A DNA stretch of 64,000 nucleotides from Saltatorellus ferox (GCA_007751475.1 CP036434.1:6701524-6765523); one strand, 5' to 3'; positions 41,933 through 51,312 are shown, counted from the stretch's first letter. A program made the numbers and translations. Notes: generated from the sequence alone by a model not told the origin.

Positions 41933-43839
41933 TGTGCGGCCTCGTGGCCCTGTGCGGCGGCGACCACCGAGCGCAGCGCGAGCGCGCCCTGCGCGGCCTC
42001 GATGCGATCCGGCACCGCGGTCCGGACGGATCGGGCACGTGGTCGCCCGGGGACGCCGCGACCCCGTGCACGCTGGGCCACGTGCGTCTGGCGACTCTCG
42101 CGCTCCAGGACGGCGCCCAGCCGATCACGAACGAGGACGGCACGATCGCCGTCACCTGCACCGGCGAACTCTACGACCTCGACGTCACGCGCCGCGAACT
42201 CGAGGCCCGCGGCCATCGGTTTCGGACCGGAAGCGACTGCGAGCTGATCGTTCACCTCTACGAGGAGCACGGAGCGCGCGGCGCGGTCGAGCGCCTGCGC
42301 GGTGAGTTCGCGTTCGTTCTTTTCGACGGGCGCACGCAGACGCTCGTCGCCGCGCGGGATGGCTTCGGGATTCGACCGCTGCTCTTCAACGAGCGCACGA
42401 CCTCGAACGGCCCGGAGTACCTCTTCGCGAGCGAGGCCAAGGCCCTCTTTGCCATGGGCGTCGAGCCGCGCTGGGAAGAAGCCGCGCTGGCCGTGGCTTT
42501 CGCGTTCCAGTATCCGCCCAGGGACACGACGATCTTCGAAGGCGTTCATCAGGTTTTGCCCGGAGAGATCCTCACCCTGCGCCCAGGCGAGCCGCTTCGG
42601 CGCGAGCGCGTCCACGCTGCGTGCGAGCCGTTCACAGGTACGTTCGCAGAAGCGGCCAACGAAGTGCGCGTCGCGCTGAACGACGCCGTCCACCAGCGTC
42701 TCCGGGCGGAGGTACCGATCGCCGCACTCCTCAGCGGCGGCCTCGACTCGACGATCGTGGCGGCCATCGCCGCCCGGCACCGACCCGGTCTCCCCGCCTA
42801 CACCGTCAGCTTCACCGGAGGCGGCGATCACGACGAAGAGGCCCAGGCGGCTCGCAGCGCCGCCGCACTCGGCCTCGACCACCGCGTGCTGTCCCTCGAT
42901 GCGGACGCGCTCAGCGTCGCGTTGCCTGCCGCCATCGCGCACAGCGAGGGCTTCTCGATCAACCACCACATCGCGGCCAAGTACCTGCTGATGCAACGGC
43001 TCCGCGCCGACGGCATCACGGTCGCCTTGACGGGTGAGGGCGCCGACGAGCTCTTCTTCGGCTACGCCCACCTGCGCGCCGACGCGGGCGTCGACGGGCT
43101 CGACGCCTCCAACGCCGCGAGTGCGGGCCTCATGCTGCCCGCCGAGTCCACGGGTGGCCACCCGGCCGATACCGACCTCTCTGCGGTGGAATCCGCGCTC
43201 GGCTTCGTGCCCACCTGGGTTCGCGCCAAGGCAGGACTCGGCGTGCGCGTCCACTCCCTGATGAACCCGGAGTTCCGCCGCGGTCTCCAGGCCTCTTCAC
43301 CGGCCGAACGGTTCGCGGGCTCCCTGGCCGATCCATCAGGACTGGACCATCCCGCCATCGCCGCAGAGACCTGGTCCTCCCACGCGCTCACCGGGTACAT
43401 ACTGGAGACGCTTTCCGATCGGATGGAACTCGCCCACGCGGTCGAAGGACGACCCGCCTTCCTCGATCGCCGCGTCGCCGCGCTCGCGCGGGCTCTGCCC
43501 ACCGGGTTCAAGATCCGCGGACGGCAGGAGAAGGCCGTGCTGCGCGAGGCCGTCCGCGGCCTGATTCCCGAGGACGTGCGCACCCGCGAGAAGCACCCGT
43601 TCCTCGCGCCACCGTCCCGGGTTCACGCCGCCCATCTGCTGGCCGAGCTGGATCGCCCCGCCTTCGTGACCGGCGGACCGTTCGATCGCGACGTTATCGC
43701 AGGACGCCTTCGCTCCATGGAAGGCGCCGGGGCTAGTGAGCGCGCCGCCTGGATGCCCGCGGTCCTCATGGCGTTCAGCTTCGCCTGGTTGCACGACGCC
43801 TACATCGCATCGCCGAGGACGGCGGCCCTCGTCCGATGA
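41932..43839 (+). CDS. Asparagine synthetase-like glutamine-hydrolysing amidotransferase (AsnB family)
   Basis: A 635-residue AsnB-type enzyme. Cys2 is the glutaminase nucleophile (MCGLVALCGG); RHRGPDGSGTW and VRLATLALQDG are N-terminal signatures; AALLSGGLDSTIVAA is the synthetase PP-loop; GEGADELFFGYAHL and HAVEGRPAFLDRRV follow. Authentic AsnB makes asparagine from aspartate, ATP and glutamine; copies in natural-product operons form amides or rings on other carboxylates (compare carbapenem and clavam beta-lactam synthetases). This setting favours the second role, though a housekeeping role cannot be excluded. ATG 41932 overlaps the ADH stop by one base and the stop overlaps the NRPS start (ATGA). 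Confidence 0.92.
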   Translation: MCGLVALCGGDHRAQRERALRGLDAIRHRGPDGSGTWSPGDAATPCTLGHVRLATLALQDGAQPITNEDGTIAVTCTGELYDLDVTRRELEARGHRFRTGSDCELIVHLYEEHGARGAVERLRGEFAFVLFDGRTQTLVAARDGFGIRPLLFNERTTSNGPEYLFASEAKALFAMGVEPRWEEAALAVAFAFQYPPRDTTIFEGVHQVLPGEILTLRPGEPLRRERVHAACEPFTGTFAEAANEVRVALNDAVHQRLRAEVPIAALLSGGLDSTIVAAIAARHRPGLPAYTVSFTGGGDHDEEAQAARSAAALGLDHRVLSLDADALSVALPAAIAHSEGFSINHHIAAKYLLMQRLRADGITVALTGEGADELFFGYAHLRADAGVDGLDASNAASAGLMLPAESTGGHPADTDLSAVESALGFVPTWVRAKAGLGVRVHSLMNPEFRRGLQASSPAERFAGSLADPSGLDHPAIAAETWSSHALTGYILETLSDRMELAHAVEGRPAFLDRRVAALARALPTGFKIRGRQEKAVLREAVRGLIPEDVRTREKHPFLAPPSRVHAAHLLAELDRPAFVTGGPFDRDVIAGRLRSMEGAGASERAAWMPAVLMAFSFAWLHDAYIASPRTAALVR

Positions 43840-46655
43840 GCGACGTCGAGACTCTCACGGCGCGGGTTCTCGCGCTCGCGGAGACGCAGCCAGCTCAGCC
43901 TGCTCTCGCCACCGACGGTGCGGGACCCAGGTCCTATGGCTGGCTCGCGAACGAGGTCCGAGGGGCCGCGGTCGCGCTACGCGCGCTCGGCGTCTCGCCG
44001 GGGACCCGCGTGGTCATGGACGCGACCCGCGACGAGCGCTACGTGATCCAGCTCCTCGCGGGCTGGTACGTGGGCGCCTCACTGGTGCCGCTCGCGCCCG
44101 ATCTCCCCGTCGATACCGAAGCGGCGCTGCTGGCGCAGCTCGGCCCCTACACCGACGCCAGAACGCTCCATTGGCGTCCGCAGGACCGCGCGGAGCGGGC
44201 GGCTGGACCCGGGAAGGACGACGAGGCGTACATCATGTTCACCTCGGGCTCCACGGGAGTGCCGAAGGGCGTCCGCATCGGTCACGGCGGGCTGCCGCGA
44301 CTTTTCGAAGAACAGGCGCGGCTCTTCGGGACCACCGCGCATACGCGCGCCGCCTGGATGCTCGCGGGTCACTTCGATGCGTCGATCTCCGACATCGGGG
44401 TCGCGCTCTGGAGCGGAGCCACGCTGGTGATCTGGTCCGGCCAGGAACACGGTCCTTCGATGCTCGACTTCATCGAGTCGGCGGCGCTCACGCAGGTCGA
44501 CCTTCCGCCATCCAAGCTGCCCGCGCTCGTCGAACGCGGCCTCCCGCCGGCCCTCGAAACCCTCGTGGTCGGCGGCGAGCCAGCGCCGCCCCATGCGCTC
44601 CGGGCCGCCGCGCGTCACGTGCGCGTGGTCAACGTCTACGGACCGACGGAGACCACGGTTTGCGCCAGCGCCCAGGTGATCGATCCCGAGCATCACGCGG
44701 ATGCGGCGAGCCTCGGGTGGCCGCTACCGGGCGTTCGGTTCGACGTCCTCGATCGCGAGCTCTACATCAGCGGCCACGGCGTCGGGCTCGGCTACCTCGA
44801 CGGTGGGCGTGGGGCGTTCGTGCAGCTTCCCGGCGGAGGTCCGCGCGCCTACAGGACCGGCGACCTCGCGCGGGCACAGTCGGACGGGAGCTACCTCTTC
44901 CTCGGTCGATGCGACCGCCAGGTGCAGCTTCGGGGACAGAGGCTCGAACTCGCCGAGGTGGAGTCCGCGCTGCTCGCATCGAGCGAAGTGCGGGCGGCCG
45001 TTGTGCTCGTGCTCCCGGCTCCCGCCCCGCATCTCGTCGCGTTCATCGAAGGAGACGGCGATGCGGCGAGCCAAGCGGCGCGCTCGCTCCAGGACTGGAA
45101 GCGTCCGGCGACCATTCACGCGCTCGAAGCGCTGCCGCGACTCGGGAACGGGAAGGTCGACCTTGCAACCCTCGCCGCCTTACCCCTCGGCGGCACGCGC
45201 AGCGAGGTCGACGCGGGTCCGGAGAGCGACCCCCTCGGCCGCGCCTGGTGCCGCGTGCTCGGGATCACGAGCGCCTGCGACGACGACGATTTCTTCGCGC
45301 TGGGCGGCGACTCCGTCACCGCGCTGGAGCTATCGGTCGAGGCGGCCCGCAGTGGCCTTGCGGTCGAACCCGAGGCGGTCTTCAGCTCGCCCCGGCTCGC
45401 CGACCTGCGCGGCGCGTTGACCCGCGGGCGCACCGTCTCGGAACTCCGCGCAGAGGCCGCCGTCGAGTTCCCGAGGCTTCGGCTGAGCGCCGCGAGCACG
45501 GGCCGCCGCGGTCCCGGCGTGCTGCTGACCGGCGCCACCGGCATGCTCGGTAGCCAGCTCCTTCGCCGCGGATACTTCGGCGCACGACCGGTGTTCGCCC
45601 TCGTGCGCGGCAAGGACCAGGAGCACGCCACCGATCGACTCGTGCGCCAGCTGGGCGGCGCGCTGCCGAGCGGCGTCCAGGTGCTCCGGGGCGATCTGGG
45701 GCTCGAGCGACTGGGGCTCTCGGACGAACAGCTCCGCGCCCTCTTCGGTGCGGTCGGCGAGGTCGTGCACAGCGCGGGGGCCGTCGACCTCGTCCGCAGC
45801 TGTGCTTCGCTGCGCCCGATCCACGTCACCGGCACGGCGCGTGTGATGAAAGTCGCCGCGCGCCTCGGAGCGCGCCTGCATCACGTCTCCACGCTCTCGG
45901 TGTTCGTCGAAAGCGACCTGGCGCCCGGAGTCATCGGGGACGACCTCGCGCTTTCGGACCACCACCGGATCTTCGGTGGCTACGCGCAGTCCAAGTTCCT
46001 CGGCGAGGAGCTCGCGCGTCGCTATCCGTTCGGCGGGAGCCTCGTGCGTCCGGGCCTGCTCACTGCGGACGTCCATCTGCCGGATGGCCCACTGCCGCCC
46101 CACCAGCCCCGGCCCCTCGATCAGCCCCGGCCCCTCGATCAGCTCAGCCGGGTGATCCGCGGCGTCGCGGCGCTGGGCACGTGGCCGACCCACGCCGACC
46201 AGCGCGCCTTCGACGTCACGCCCGTCGACCGCGCGGCGAGGCTGCTCGCCGGACTGCTCGATTCGAAGGATGAGTCACCGAATCGCCCGGTCCATCTCGC
46301 GTCCCCGTCGGCAGCCACCGGCGCCCAGCTCTTCGAGGCCATGGACCTCGAGGGGGTCGCGGTCCGAAAGATGGCTGCGTGGCCGCCCGAGAGTTTGTCC
46401 ACGCCCGCCTGCCACGCGGAGGCCGTGGACCGAGCGGTGGCGCTCGCGGCGCTGACCGCTCGCGCCCATGGAACCGAGATGGCCCGGACACCCAGGAGCG
46501 GCGATCTGTTCCTCGCGAGCGATCATCGCTTCCACTGTGCCACCGTGGCCTCACGGTTCCCGGGCGCGCTTCCGCCGGTGCTCACCGTGGAAGCCCTGCG
46601 TGCACTGGTTCGCCATGCGCTCGGACGCAGCGCCGATGTGGAGGTGGCCCCGTGA
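43836..46655 (+). CDS. NRPS-like adenylation / carrier / thioester-reductase enzyme (A-T-R)
   Basis: A 939-residue protein. The adenylation domain (~1-450) has YIMFTSGSTGVPKGV (A3), GHFDASISDIG (A4, with the Asp expected for alpha-amino acids), NVYGPTETTVCAS (A5), YRTGDLAR (A7), GRCDRQVQLRGQRLELAEVE (A8) and NGKVD (A10). The carrier domain (~470-530) has DDDDFFALGGDSVTALEL, Ser493 being the phosphopantetheine site. The reductase domain (~555-end) has GVLLTGATGMLGSQLLRR (NADPH) and Tyr716/Lys720 in YAQSKFLGE. Such enzymes activate an amino acid, load it on the arm and release it as an aldehyde or alcohol. There is no condensation domain. A duplicated 18 bp segment lies in the reductase part. 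Confidence 0.93.
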   Translation: MSDVETLTARVLALAETQPAQPALATDGAGPRSYGWLANEVRGAAVALRALGVSPGTRVVMDATRDERYVIQLLAGWYVGASLVPLAPDLPVDTEAALLAQLGPYTDARTLHWRPQDRAERAAGPGKDDEAYIMFTSGSTGVPKGVRIGHGGLPRLFEEQARLFGTTAHTRAAWMLAGHFDASISDIGVALWSGATLVIWSGQEHGPSMLDFIESAALTQVDLPPSKLPALVERGLPPALETLVVGGEPAPPHALRAAARHVRVVNVYGPTETTVCASAQVIDPEHHADAASLGWPLPGVRFDVLDRELYISGHGVGLGYLDGGRGAFVQLPGGGPRAYRTGDLARAQSDGSYLFLGRCDRQVQLRGQRLELAEVESALLASSEVRAAVVLVLPAPAPHLVAFIEGDGDAASQAARSLQDWKRPATIHALEALPRLGNGKVDLATLAALPLGGTRSEVDAGPESDPLGRAWCRVLGITSACDDDDFFALGGDSVTALELSVEAARSGLAVEPEAVFSSPRLADLRGALTRGRTVSELRAEAAVEFPRLRLSAASTGRRGPGVLLTGATGMLGSQLLRRGYFGARPVFALVRGKDQEHATDRLVRQLGGALPSGVQVLRGDLGLERLGLSDEQLRALFGAVGEVVHSAGAVDLVRSCASLRPIHVTGTARVMKVAARLGARLHHVSTLSVFVESDLAPGVIGDDLALSDHHRIFGGYAQSKFLGEELARRYPFGGSLVRPGLLTADVHLPDGPLPPHQPRPLDQPRPLDQLSRVIRGVAALGTWPTHADQRAFDVTPVDRAARLLAGLLDSKDESPNRPVHLASPSAATGAQLFEAMDLEGVAVRKMAAWPPESLSTPACHAEAVDRAVALAALTARAHGTEMARTPRSGDLFLASDHRFHCATVASRFPGALPPVLTVEALRALVRHALGRSADVEVAP
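46104..46139 (+). repeat. In-frame 18 bp direct duplication inside the reductase domain
   Basis: CAGCCCCGGCCCCTCGAT occurs twice in tandem (46104-46121, 46122-46139) and encodes a repeated QPRPLD. It lies in a loop rather than a catalytic strand, so function may be kept. The identity suggests recent slippage. Confidence 0.9.
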
Positions 46656-47683
46656 CCCCCGGAACGGAGCGTACACGCGGCCTCGTCCTCGGCAAGTTCC
46701 TGCCGCCCCACGCCGGCCATCTGCGGCTCCTCCGCTTCGCGGAGCAGATGGTCGACGACCTCGACGTGATCGTCGCCTCCGTGGCGTCGGAGCCGATCGG
46801 GAGCGAGCTGCGCGTGCGCTGGATGAAAGAGCTCATCCCAGGCGCGACCGTGCACGCTCTGACGGACGATCTTCCGTCGCTTCCGGAGCAATCACCGGAC
46901 TTCTGGCCGCTCTGGCGCACGAGCCTCTTGCGCTGCCTGGAGCGTCCGCCCACGCACGTCTTCGCGTCCGAGGGCTACGGCGCAGAGCTGGCGCGTCAGC
47001 TCGGTGCCCGGTTCGTGCCCGTGACCCGGCCGGGCACGGACGACGAGGGACCGATCGCCACGAGCGGCACCGCGATCCGAAGAAACCCCTGGGAGCACTG
47101 GCGGCATCTTCCCGACGTCGTTCGGCCCCACTTCCTTCGCCGTATCGCCATCGCTGGCCCGGAATCCGTGGGCAAGAGCACGCTGGCCGCGCGCCTGGCG
47201 AAGGAGTTCGAGACCGTCTGGGTGCCCGAGTACGCGCGCGACTGGCTGACCCGGGAAGGCGCTCCCATGGACGGCGAGACCGCGCGGGTCGAGCCCGGGG
47301 ACATGGTGATGATCGCGCGCGGTCACGCGGCGAGCCAGCGCGCGCTCGAACGCTCTGCGAATCGGCGGCTGTTCGTCGATACCGACGCGCTCGCGACCAC
47401 GATCTGGTGCGAGTTCCTGCACGGGCAGGTGCCGGAGGAAGTGGCCTCGATCGCCGAAGCCGAAGCGCCCGACCTGACGCTCCTGCTCGATGTGGACGTT
47501 CCCTTCGTGCCGGATCCGATCCGCTATCTGCCGGAGGAGCGCCGACGCTTCTTCGATCGCTACGAGGCCGCGCTGCAGGAGGCGGGCCGCCCCTTCGCCC
47601 TGATCCGAGGCGACTTCGAGGAGCGTTTCCGCGCGGCTGTCGACGCCGTCCGAGCCGTTCCTCCACCCGAACCCATGCCATGA
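46652..47683 (+). CDS. NadR-like protein: nucleotidyltransferase plus P-loop kinase
   Basis: A 343-residue two-domain protein. Residues ~1-155 are a cytidylyltransferase-like fold starting TRGLVLGKFLPPHAGHLRLLRFAEQ (HxGH motif) with SGTAIRRNPWEHW; ~160-330 are a P-loop kinase with GPESVGKSTLAARLAKEF and VWVPEYARDWLTREG. This matches NadR/NMNAT-ribosylnicotinamide kinase, without the N-terminal repressor HTH of enterobacterial NadR. It would phosphorylate nicotinamide riboside and adenylylate NMN. In this operon it may salvage cofactor or act on a pathway nucleotide. It starts with GTG 46652, overlapping the NRPS stop (GTGA), and its stop overlaps the methyltransferase start (ATGA). Confidence 0.88.
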   Translation: MTPGTERTRGLVLGKFLPPHAGHLRLLRFAEQMVDDLDVIVASVASEPIGSELRVRWMKELIPGATVHALTDDLPSLPEQSPDFWPLWRTSLLRCLERPPTHVFASEGYGAELARQLGARFVPVTRPGTDDEGPIATSGTAIRRNPWEHWRHLPDVVRPHFLRRIAIAGPESVGKSTLAARLAKEFETVWVPEYARDWLTREGAPMDGETARVEPGDMVMIARGHAASQRALERSANRRLFVDTDALATTIWCEFLHGQVPEEVASIAEAEAPDLTLLLDVDVPFVPDPIRYLPEERRRFFDRYEAALQEAGRPFALIRGDFEERFRAAVDAVRAVPPPEPMP

Positions 47684-48468
47684 CTCTGGATACACGGAAC
47701 ACGAAGGAAGCCTGGTGGGTTCCTTTCTACGACGACCTGCTCGCGGAGACGCTCCTCGTGCGGGAAGACCCGACCGAGGTCGAGGCAACGGTTGATTTCC
47801 TCATGCGCATCCTGGAGCTCGCTCCGGGTTCCGGCCAGCGCGTGCTCGATCAGTGCTGTGGGATCGGGAGTCTCAGCGGGCCGCTGGCAGCGCGGGGTTT
47901 CGACGTCCTTGGCGTGGATCAGTCGGCGGCGTACGTCGAGCGAGCGCGCCGCGACACGAGCGCAGCCGGTCAGCGCGTGAACTTCGTCGCCGCGGACGCG
48001 AGCGCCTTCACCGCCGAGCCCGCGTGTGATGCGGGCTTCAACTGGTGGACGAGCTACGGCTACGCTCCGACCCGAGAGCACAACCGGAATATGCTGCGGG
48101 GGGCCTTCCGAAGCCTCGCGCCCGGGGCTCTCTTCGCCCTCGATACGATGAACCTCGCGGGCGTCCTGCGCGCCTTCCAGGAAGAGGTGGTCGTGCAGCG
48201 TGAAACGCCGCGCGGCCTCATCACCATGACCCGCCGCAGCCGCGTCGATCTGGCAAGCGGGCGACTTCTGAAGCGCTGGACCTACGAGGCGGACGGCGAG
48301 CAGCTGGCCGTGCACGACACGTCGCTCATGCTCTCCATGCCGCACGAGCTCGGCGCTGACCTGGAGGCCGCGGGCTTCCGCGTCGAGGCGTACTTCGCGG
48401 GCATCGACGGCGCTTCCCTCACCCTCGACGACCCCCGCTGCATCGTGCTCGCCAGGAGGCCCGCATGA
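47680..48468 (+). CDS. Class I SAM-dependent methyltransferase of the biosynthetic operon
   Basis: A 262-residue methyltransferase: RVLDQCCGIGSLSGPLAARGF (motif I), VLGVDQSAAYVERARR (acidic turn), FVAADASAF, FNWWTSYGYAPTREHNRNMLRGAFRSLAPGALFALDTMN. The C-terminal part (TMTRRSRVDLASGRLLKRWTYEADGE) is a beta-rich substrate cap, as in several small-molecule N- or O-methyltransferases. The target atom is unknown. The start ATG 47680 is fixed by the ATGA overlap with the NadR-like gene; the stop overlaps the oxygenase start (ATGA). Confidence 0.9.
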   Translation: MTLDTRNTKEAWWVPFYDDLLAETLLVREDPTEVEATVDFLMRILELAPGSGQRVLDQCCGIGSLSGPLAARGFDVLGVDQSAAYVERARRDTSAAGQRVNFVAADASAFTAEPACDAGFNWWTSYGYAPTREHNRNMLRGAFRSLAPGALFALDTMNLAGVLRAFQEEVVVQRETPRGLITMTRRSRVDLASGRLLKRWTYEADGEQLAVHDTSLMLSMPHELGADLEAAGFRVEAYFAGIDGASLTLDDPRCIVLARRPA

Positions 48469-49346
48469 CCACCGCATCCACAGGGCGACCGCTGATCGAG
48501 CGCCGTCCGCGCACGACGAAATCCGACGAGCTGCTCGATCAGCTCTACGCTGGCGAGATCTCGCTCTCCTCCGGAACGGACTCGGCACGAACGCTCGCCC
48601 GCGACGCGATGGAGGCGGTGCGCGCGGCCTTCGCGGACGTCGGCGATCCGGCGCTCGCGCAGTACGAGCTTTCGAACGAGGACTTCTTCGCGCGCGTCAA
48701 GACGCTTCGGCGCGCGTTCTACATCGAGCCCTTCTGGCGAGAGCGAGTGATCGCAACGATCGTTGCGGCGGGCCTCGATCCGGAGCGAACCGCGTACGAT
48801 CCGCTCAAGCTCCGGGTCGTGCAGAGCGGCGGTGCCAGGAACCCGGCGGCGGCGCCGGTCTTCCAGGCCCACCGGGACGTCTGGTACTCGCATCCGAGCT
48901 GCCTCGTGACCTGGTGGATCGCGCTGCACGACGCGGGTGAGGCCGAGACGTTCACGTTCTACCCCCACTACCTGGAGCGCCCCGCGCCGAACGACAGCGA
49001 ACGGTTCGACTACCGCGACTGGGTCAAGGACGGGCCGGACCTCAAGATCGGCTGGCAGGACATCGAGGCCGGTCGCAAGGCCGTCTTCCCGTCGCTGACG
49101 GGCGAGATCGAGTCGAGCCCGGAGGCGGAGCTGGGCTTCCGTCCGGGGGAGGGCGACGAGCTGCTCTTCGCCGGAGCCCATCTCCACAGAACGCTCGCCC
49201 ATGAGTCCGGACGAACGAGGTTCAGCGTGGACTTCCGGGTGATCGACACGGTCCACGCAGCCGAGGGGATCGGCGCGCCGCTGGTGGACGCCCGCTGCCT
49301 CGGGAGCGCCGTCGCGGACTACCTTCCCTTGAGCGGAGTCCGCTGA
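48465..49346 (+). CDS. 2-oxoglutarate/Fe(II)-dependent oxygenase-like protein, last gene of biosynthetic operon
   Basis: A 293-residue protein with the jelly-roll ligand set of 2OG oxygenases: His136-x-Asp138 in FQAHRDVWYSHPSCLVTWWIALH, and a distal His in GAHLHRTLAHESGRTRFSVDFRVID (His239/His241), with Arg250 or Arg252 suited to binding 2-oxoglutarate. It could hydroxylate or desaturate the amino-acid product. The N-terminal ~90 residues are polar and unlike any known module. Start ATG 48465 (ATGA overlap). The family call is moderate, as the overall sequence is divergent. Confidence 0.72.
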   Translation: MTTASTGRPLIERRPRTTKSDELLDQLYAGEISLSSGTDSARTLARDAMEAVRAAFADVGDPALAQYELSNEDFFARVKTLRRAFYIEPFWRERVIATIVAAGLDPERTAYDPLKLRVVQSGGARNPAAAPVFQAHRDVWYSHPSCLVTWWIALHDAGEAETFTFYPHYLERPAPNDSERFDYRDWVKDGPDLKIGWQDIEAGRKAVFPSLTGEIESSPEAELGFRPGEGDELLFAGAHLHRTLAHESGRTRFSVDFRVIDTVHAAEGIGAPLVDARCLGSAVADYLPLSGVR

Positions 49347-49410
49347 CTCTTCGGGTCAAGGATTGCCTCGGTCCGACCGAGCGATGCGAGAAGGTCGGCA
49401 GGCCGTCCTT

Positions 49411-51312
49411 TCAGTCCGCAGCCCGAACGACGCCGAAGGATGCGTCGGCTCCCGAACCCGCCACCGCCAGAACGCGAACCTTCGCGGTCCGGTTTCGCCA
49501 GGGGCTCACGTCCCAGGTGAGGAGCGGGTCTTCTCCTTCGGCGCCTGGTTTCGTGGCGAGGACCACCTCGCCGCGCACGACGAGCTGGAGCTGGACGTAG
49601 TTCGGCGTCTTCGTTTGAAACTCGATCTCCAGTGTTGGTGTATCGAGTCCCAGGATCGGCGTTTCGGCGGTGAGGGCGAGCATGTCCTGCTTGGGGCTGA
49701 TTCGCGTCAGCGTTCCCGGCGGCCCGATCACGAAGGGCGGGCCCGAATAGGAGGGTGTGAGGGCCACGGGGCCGCCGGTGACGGGCTGGACCTCTGCACC
49801 CTCGGCGTTGCTCGAGCGGTACGCTTCGATGGCGTCCGCGTACCGCTCCACGATCCTTGGCCGAGCGAACAACCAGGAGCCCATCGAGCCTTCGAAGATC
49901 AGCTGAAAGCCCTCGGGTCGGAAGGGAGCCCTCAGGAGGACCAGGTCGGCTTCGTTCGGGAAGCCGACGTCCCAGCGCGAGGTGCTGGCCGCCGTGAACG
50001 TAGGTGCGGGCGTGACCAGACCCGCGACGTCGATGACGCGCGCGTCGCTCATGAACGCGAGGTAGCCGGGCTCCCACGTCAGCACCGTCGTTTCGTTCAA
50101 TCGGGTCTGCCGGAGGAAGTCGGCGATCTCCGGATAGGCGATCTCTCGACCGACGTACTGGAAGGTGTTGCGCAGCTGGAAGGACGCGGCCCGATGGATC
50201 GGAATCGCCGCCAGGACGCCGAGCACCGCGGCTGCGTACCCGGCCGATCTCCAGCGGGGTCCGGCGCACTTGCCGCGGGTCAGACGCGCGAGCCCGTACA
50301 GCGCGCAGAGGAGCCCGATCATGTGCAGGGGCGCGCGGTGCCAGGTACAGAGCGGGCCTGGCGCGAACGCGATCAGGACGGCAAACACGAAGAGCCCCCC
50401 CAGCGGCAGCGCGGCCGCGAGGAACTGGCGCGATTTGATCAGGTAGATCACGCCCAGCAGGCCGAGGATCCCCAGGACGACGCTGAGGGCCAGCCCCACG
50501 GGGTACGCGTAGCCCGCGCCACCGGTGGGATCCGCAAGGGGTCCAGTGAGAGGCCAGAAGAGATCGTGCGGGAGGTCCAGGTAGGAACGCTCGAAGTAGC
50601 GCAGCGGCGAGACGTGCCCCGCCTTGGCCCCCGCGGGCAAGGGGATGGGATTGCCGTAGTAGTGCCAGGCCACGCCGAGCCAGGGGAGCGTGACCCCGGC
50701 CAGCGCGAGTCCGCCCGAGCGGATCGCAGACCAGGAACCGCGGGAGGCGAGCACGATCGCCATGGCGGCGCCGAACGCGTAGCCCTCGTAGCGAGTCAAG
50801 CAGGCGAGTCCCAGGCAAAGGCCCGAGAGCACGTACCTGCGATCGAGCGCCCAGCACCAGGCCCCCAGGAGGAGCGCCGTGAAGAGCGGCGTCTCCATCC
50901 CCCAGTAGGCGTGCAAACGCCCGACACCCAGCGCCACGGCCAGTGCGAAGGCCACGCCCGCCCCCGGTGACCCGAGGCGCTGAAGCAACCGTCCGCCCGC
51001 GTAGCCGAGGGCCGCTAGGGAAAAGCAAAAGGCGACGTCGAGTACGACCTCGGGCTGGGCACCGAGCGACAGCGGCAGCGCGAGGAACATGGCCCAGAAG
51101 GGCGCGGATGTCCCGAGAACCGCCTCGCCGGACTGGAAGACGAGCCCCTGACCGCTCGCGAGGTTCGTGGCGTACCTGAGCGTGATGTACGAGTCCTCGA
51201 AGAGGAAATCCGCGAAAGTGAAGTAGCTGATGATCGCCCCCGCCAGCGCGACGAGCACCAGCATCGTACGGCTGGAGACGAGGGCGTGAGGAGGCGTGGA
51301 ATCGGCGTGCAT
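49411..51312 (-). CDS. GT-C-fold membrane glycosyltransferase-like protein (AftB-like N-terminus)
   Basis: A 633-residue protein with ~10 transmembrane helices up to about residue 370 and a soluble C-terminal domain of ~260 residues. The first loop reads FLFEDSYITLRYATNLASGQGLVFQSGE, like the acidic loop of AftB-type arabinofuranosyltransferases and other polyprenyl-phosphate-dependent GT-C enzymes; ED is the likely catalytic acidic pair. The periplasmic domain carries FPNEADLVLLRAPFRPEGFQLIF. The sugar donor is unknown. Start ATG 51312 or GTG 51321. It converges with the biosynthetic operon but is probably unrelated to it. Confidence 0.8.
   Translation of the reverse strand: MHADSTPPHALVSSRTMLVLVALAGAIISYFTFADFLFEDSYITLRYATNLASGQGLVFQSGEAVLGTSAPFWAMFLALPLSLGAQPEVVLDVAFCFSLAALGYAGGRLLQRLGSPGAGVAFALAVALGVGRLHAYWGMETPLFTALLLGAWCWALDRRYVLSGLCLGLACLTRYEGYAFGAAMAIVLASRGSWSAIRSGGLALAGVTLPWLGVAWHYYGNPIPLPAGAKAGHVSPLRYFERSYLDLPHDLFWPLTGPLADPTGGAGYAYPVGLALSVVLGILGLLGVIYLIKSRQFLAAALPLGGLFVFAVLIAFAPGPLCTWHRAPLHMIGLLCALYGLARLTRGKCAGPRWRSAGYAAAVLGVLAAIPIHRAASFQLRNTFQYVGREIAYPEIADFLRQTRLNETTVLTWEPGYLAFMSDARVIDVAGLVTPAPTFTAASTSRWDVGFPNEADLVLLRAPFRPEGFQLIFEGSMGSWLFARPRIVERYADAIEAYRSSNAEGAEVQPVTGGPVALTPSYSGPPFVIGPPGTLTRISPKQDMLALTAETPILGLDTPTLEIEFQTKTPNYVQLQLVVRGEVVLATKPGAEGEDPLLTWDVSPWRNRTAKVRVLAVAGSGADASFGVVRAAD

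Noticed and set aside
40895-49346. The operon as a classical NRPS peptide cluster
   Set aside because: There is only one adenylation and one carrier domain, no condensation or thioesterase domain, and no phosphopantetheinyl transferase nearby, so a multi-residue peptide is unlikely.
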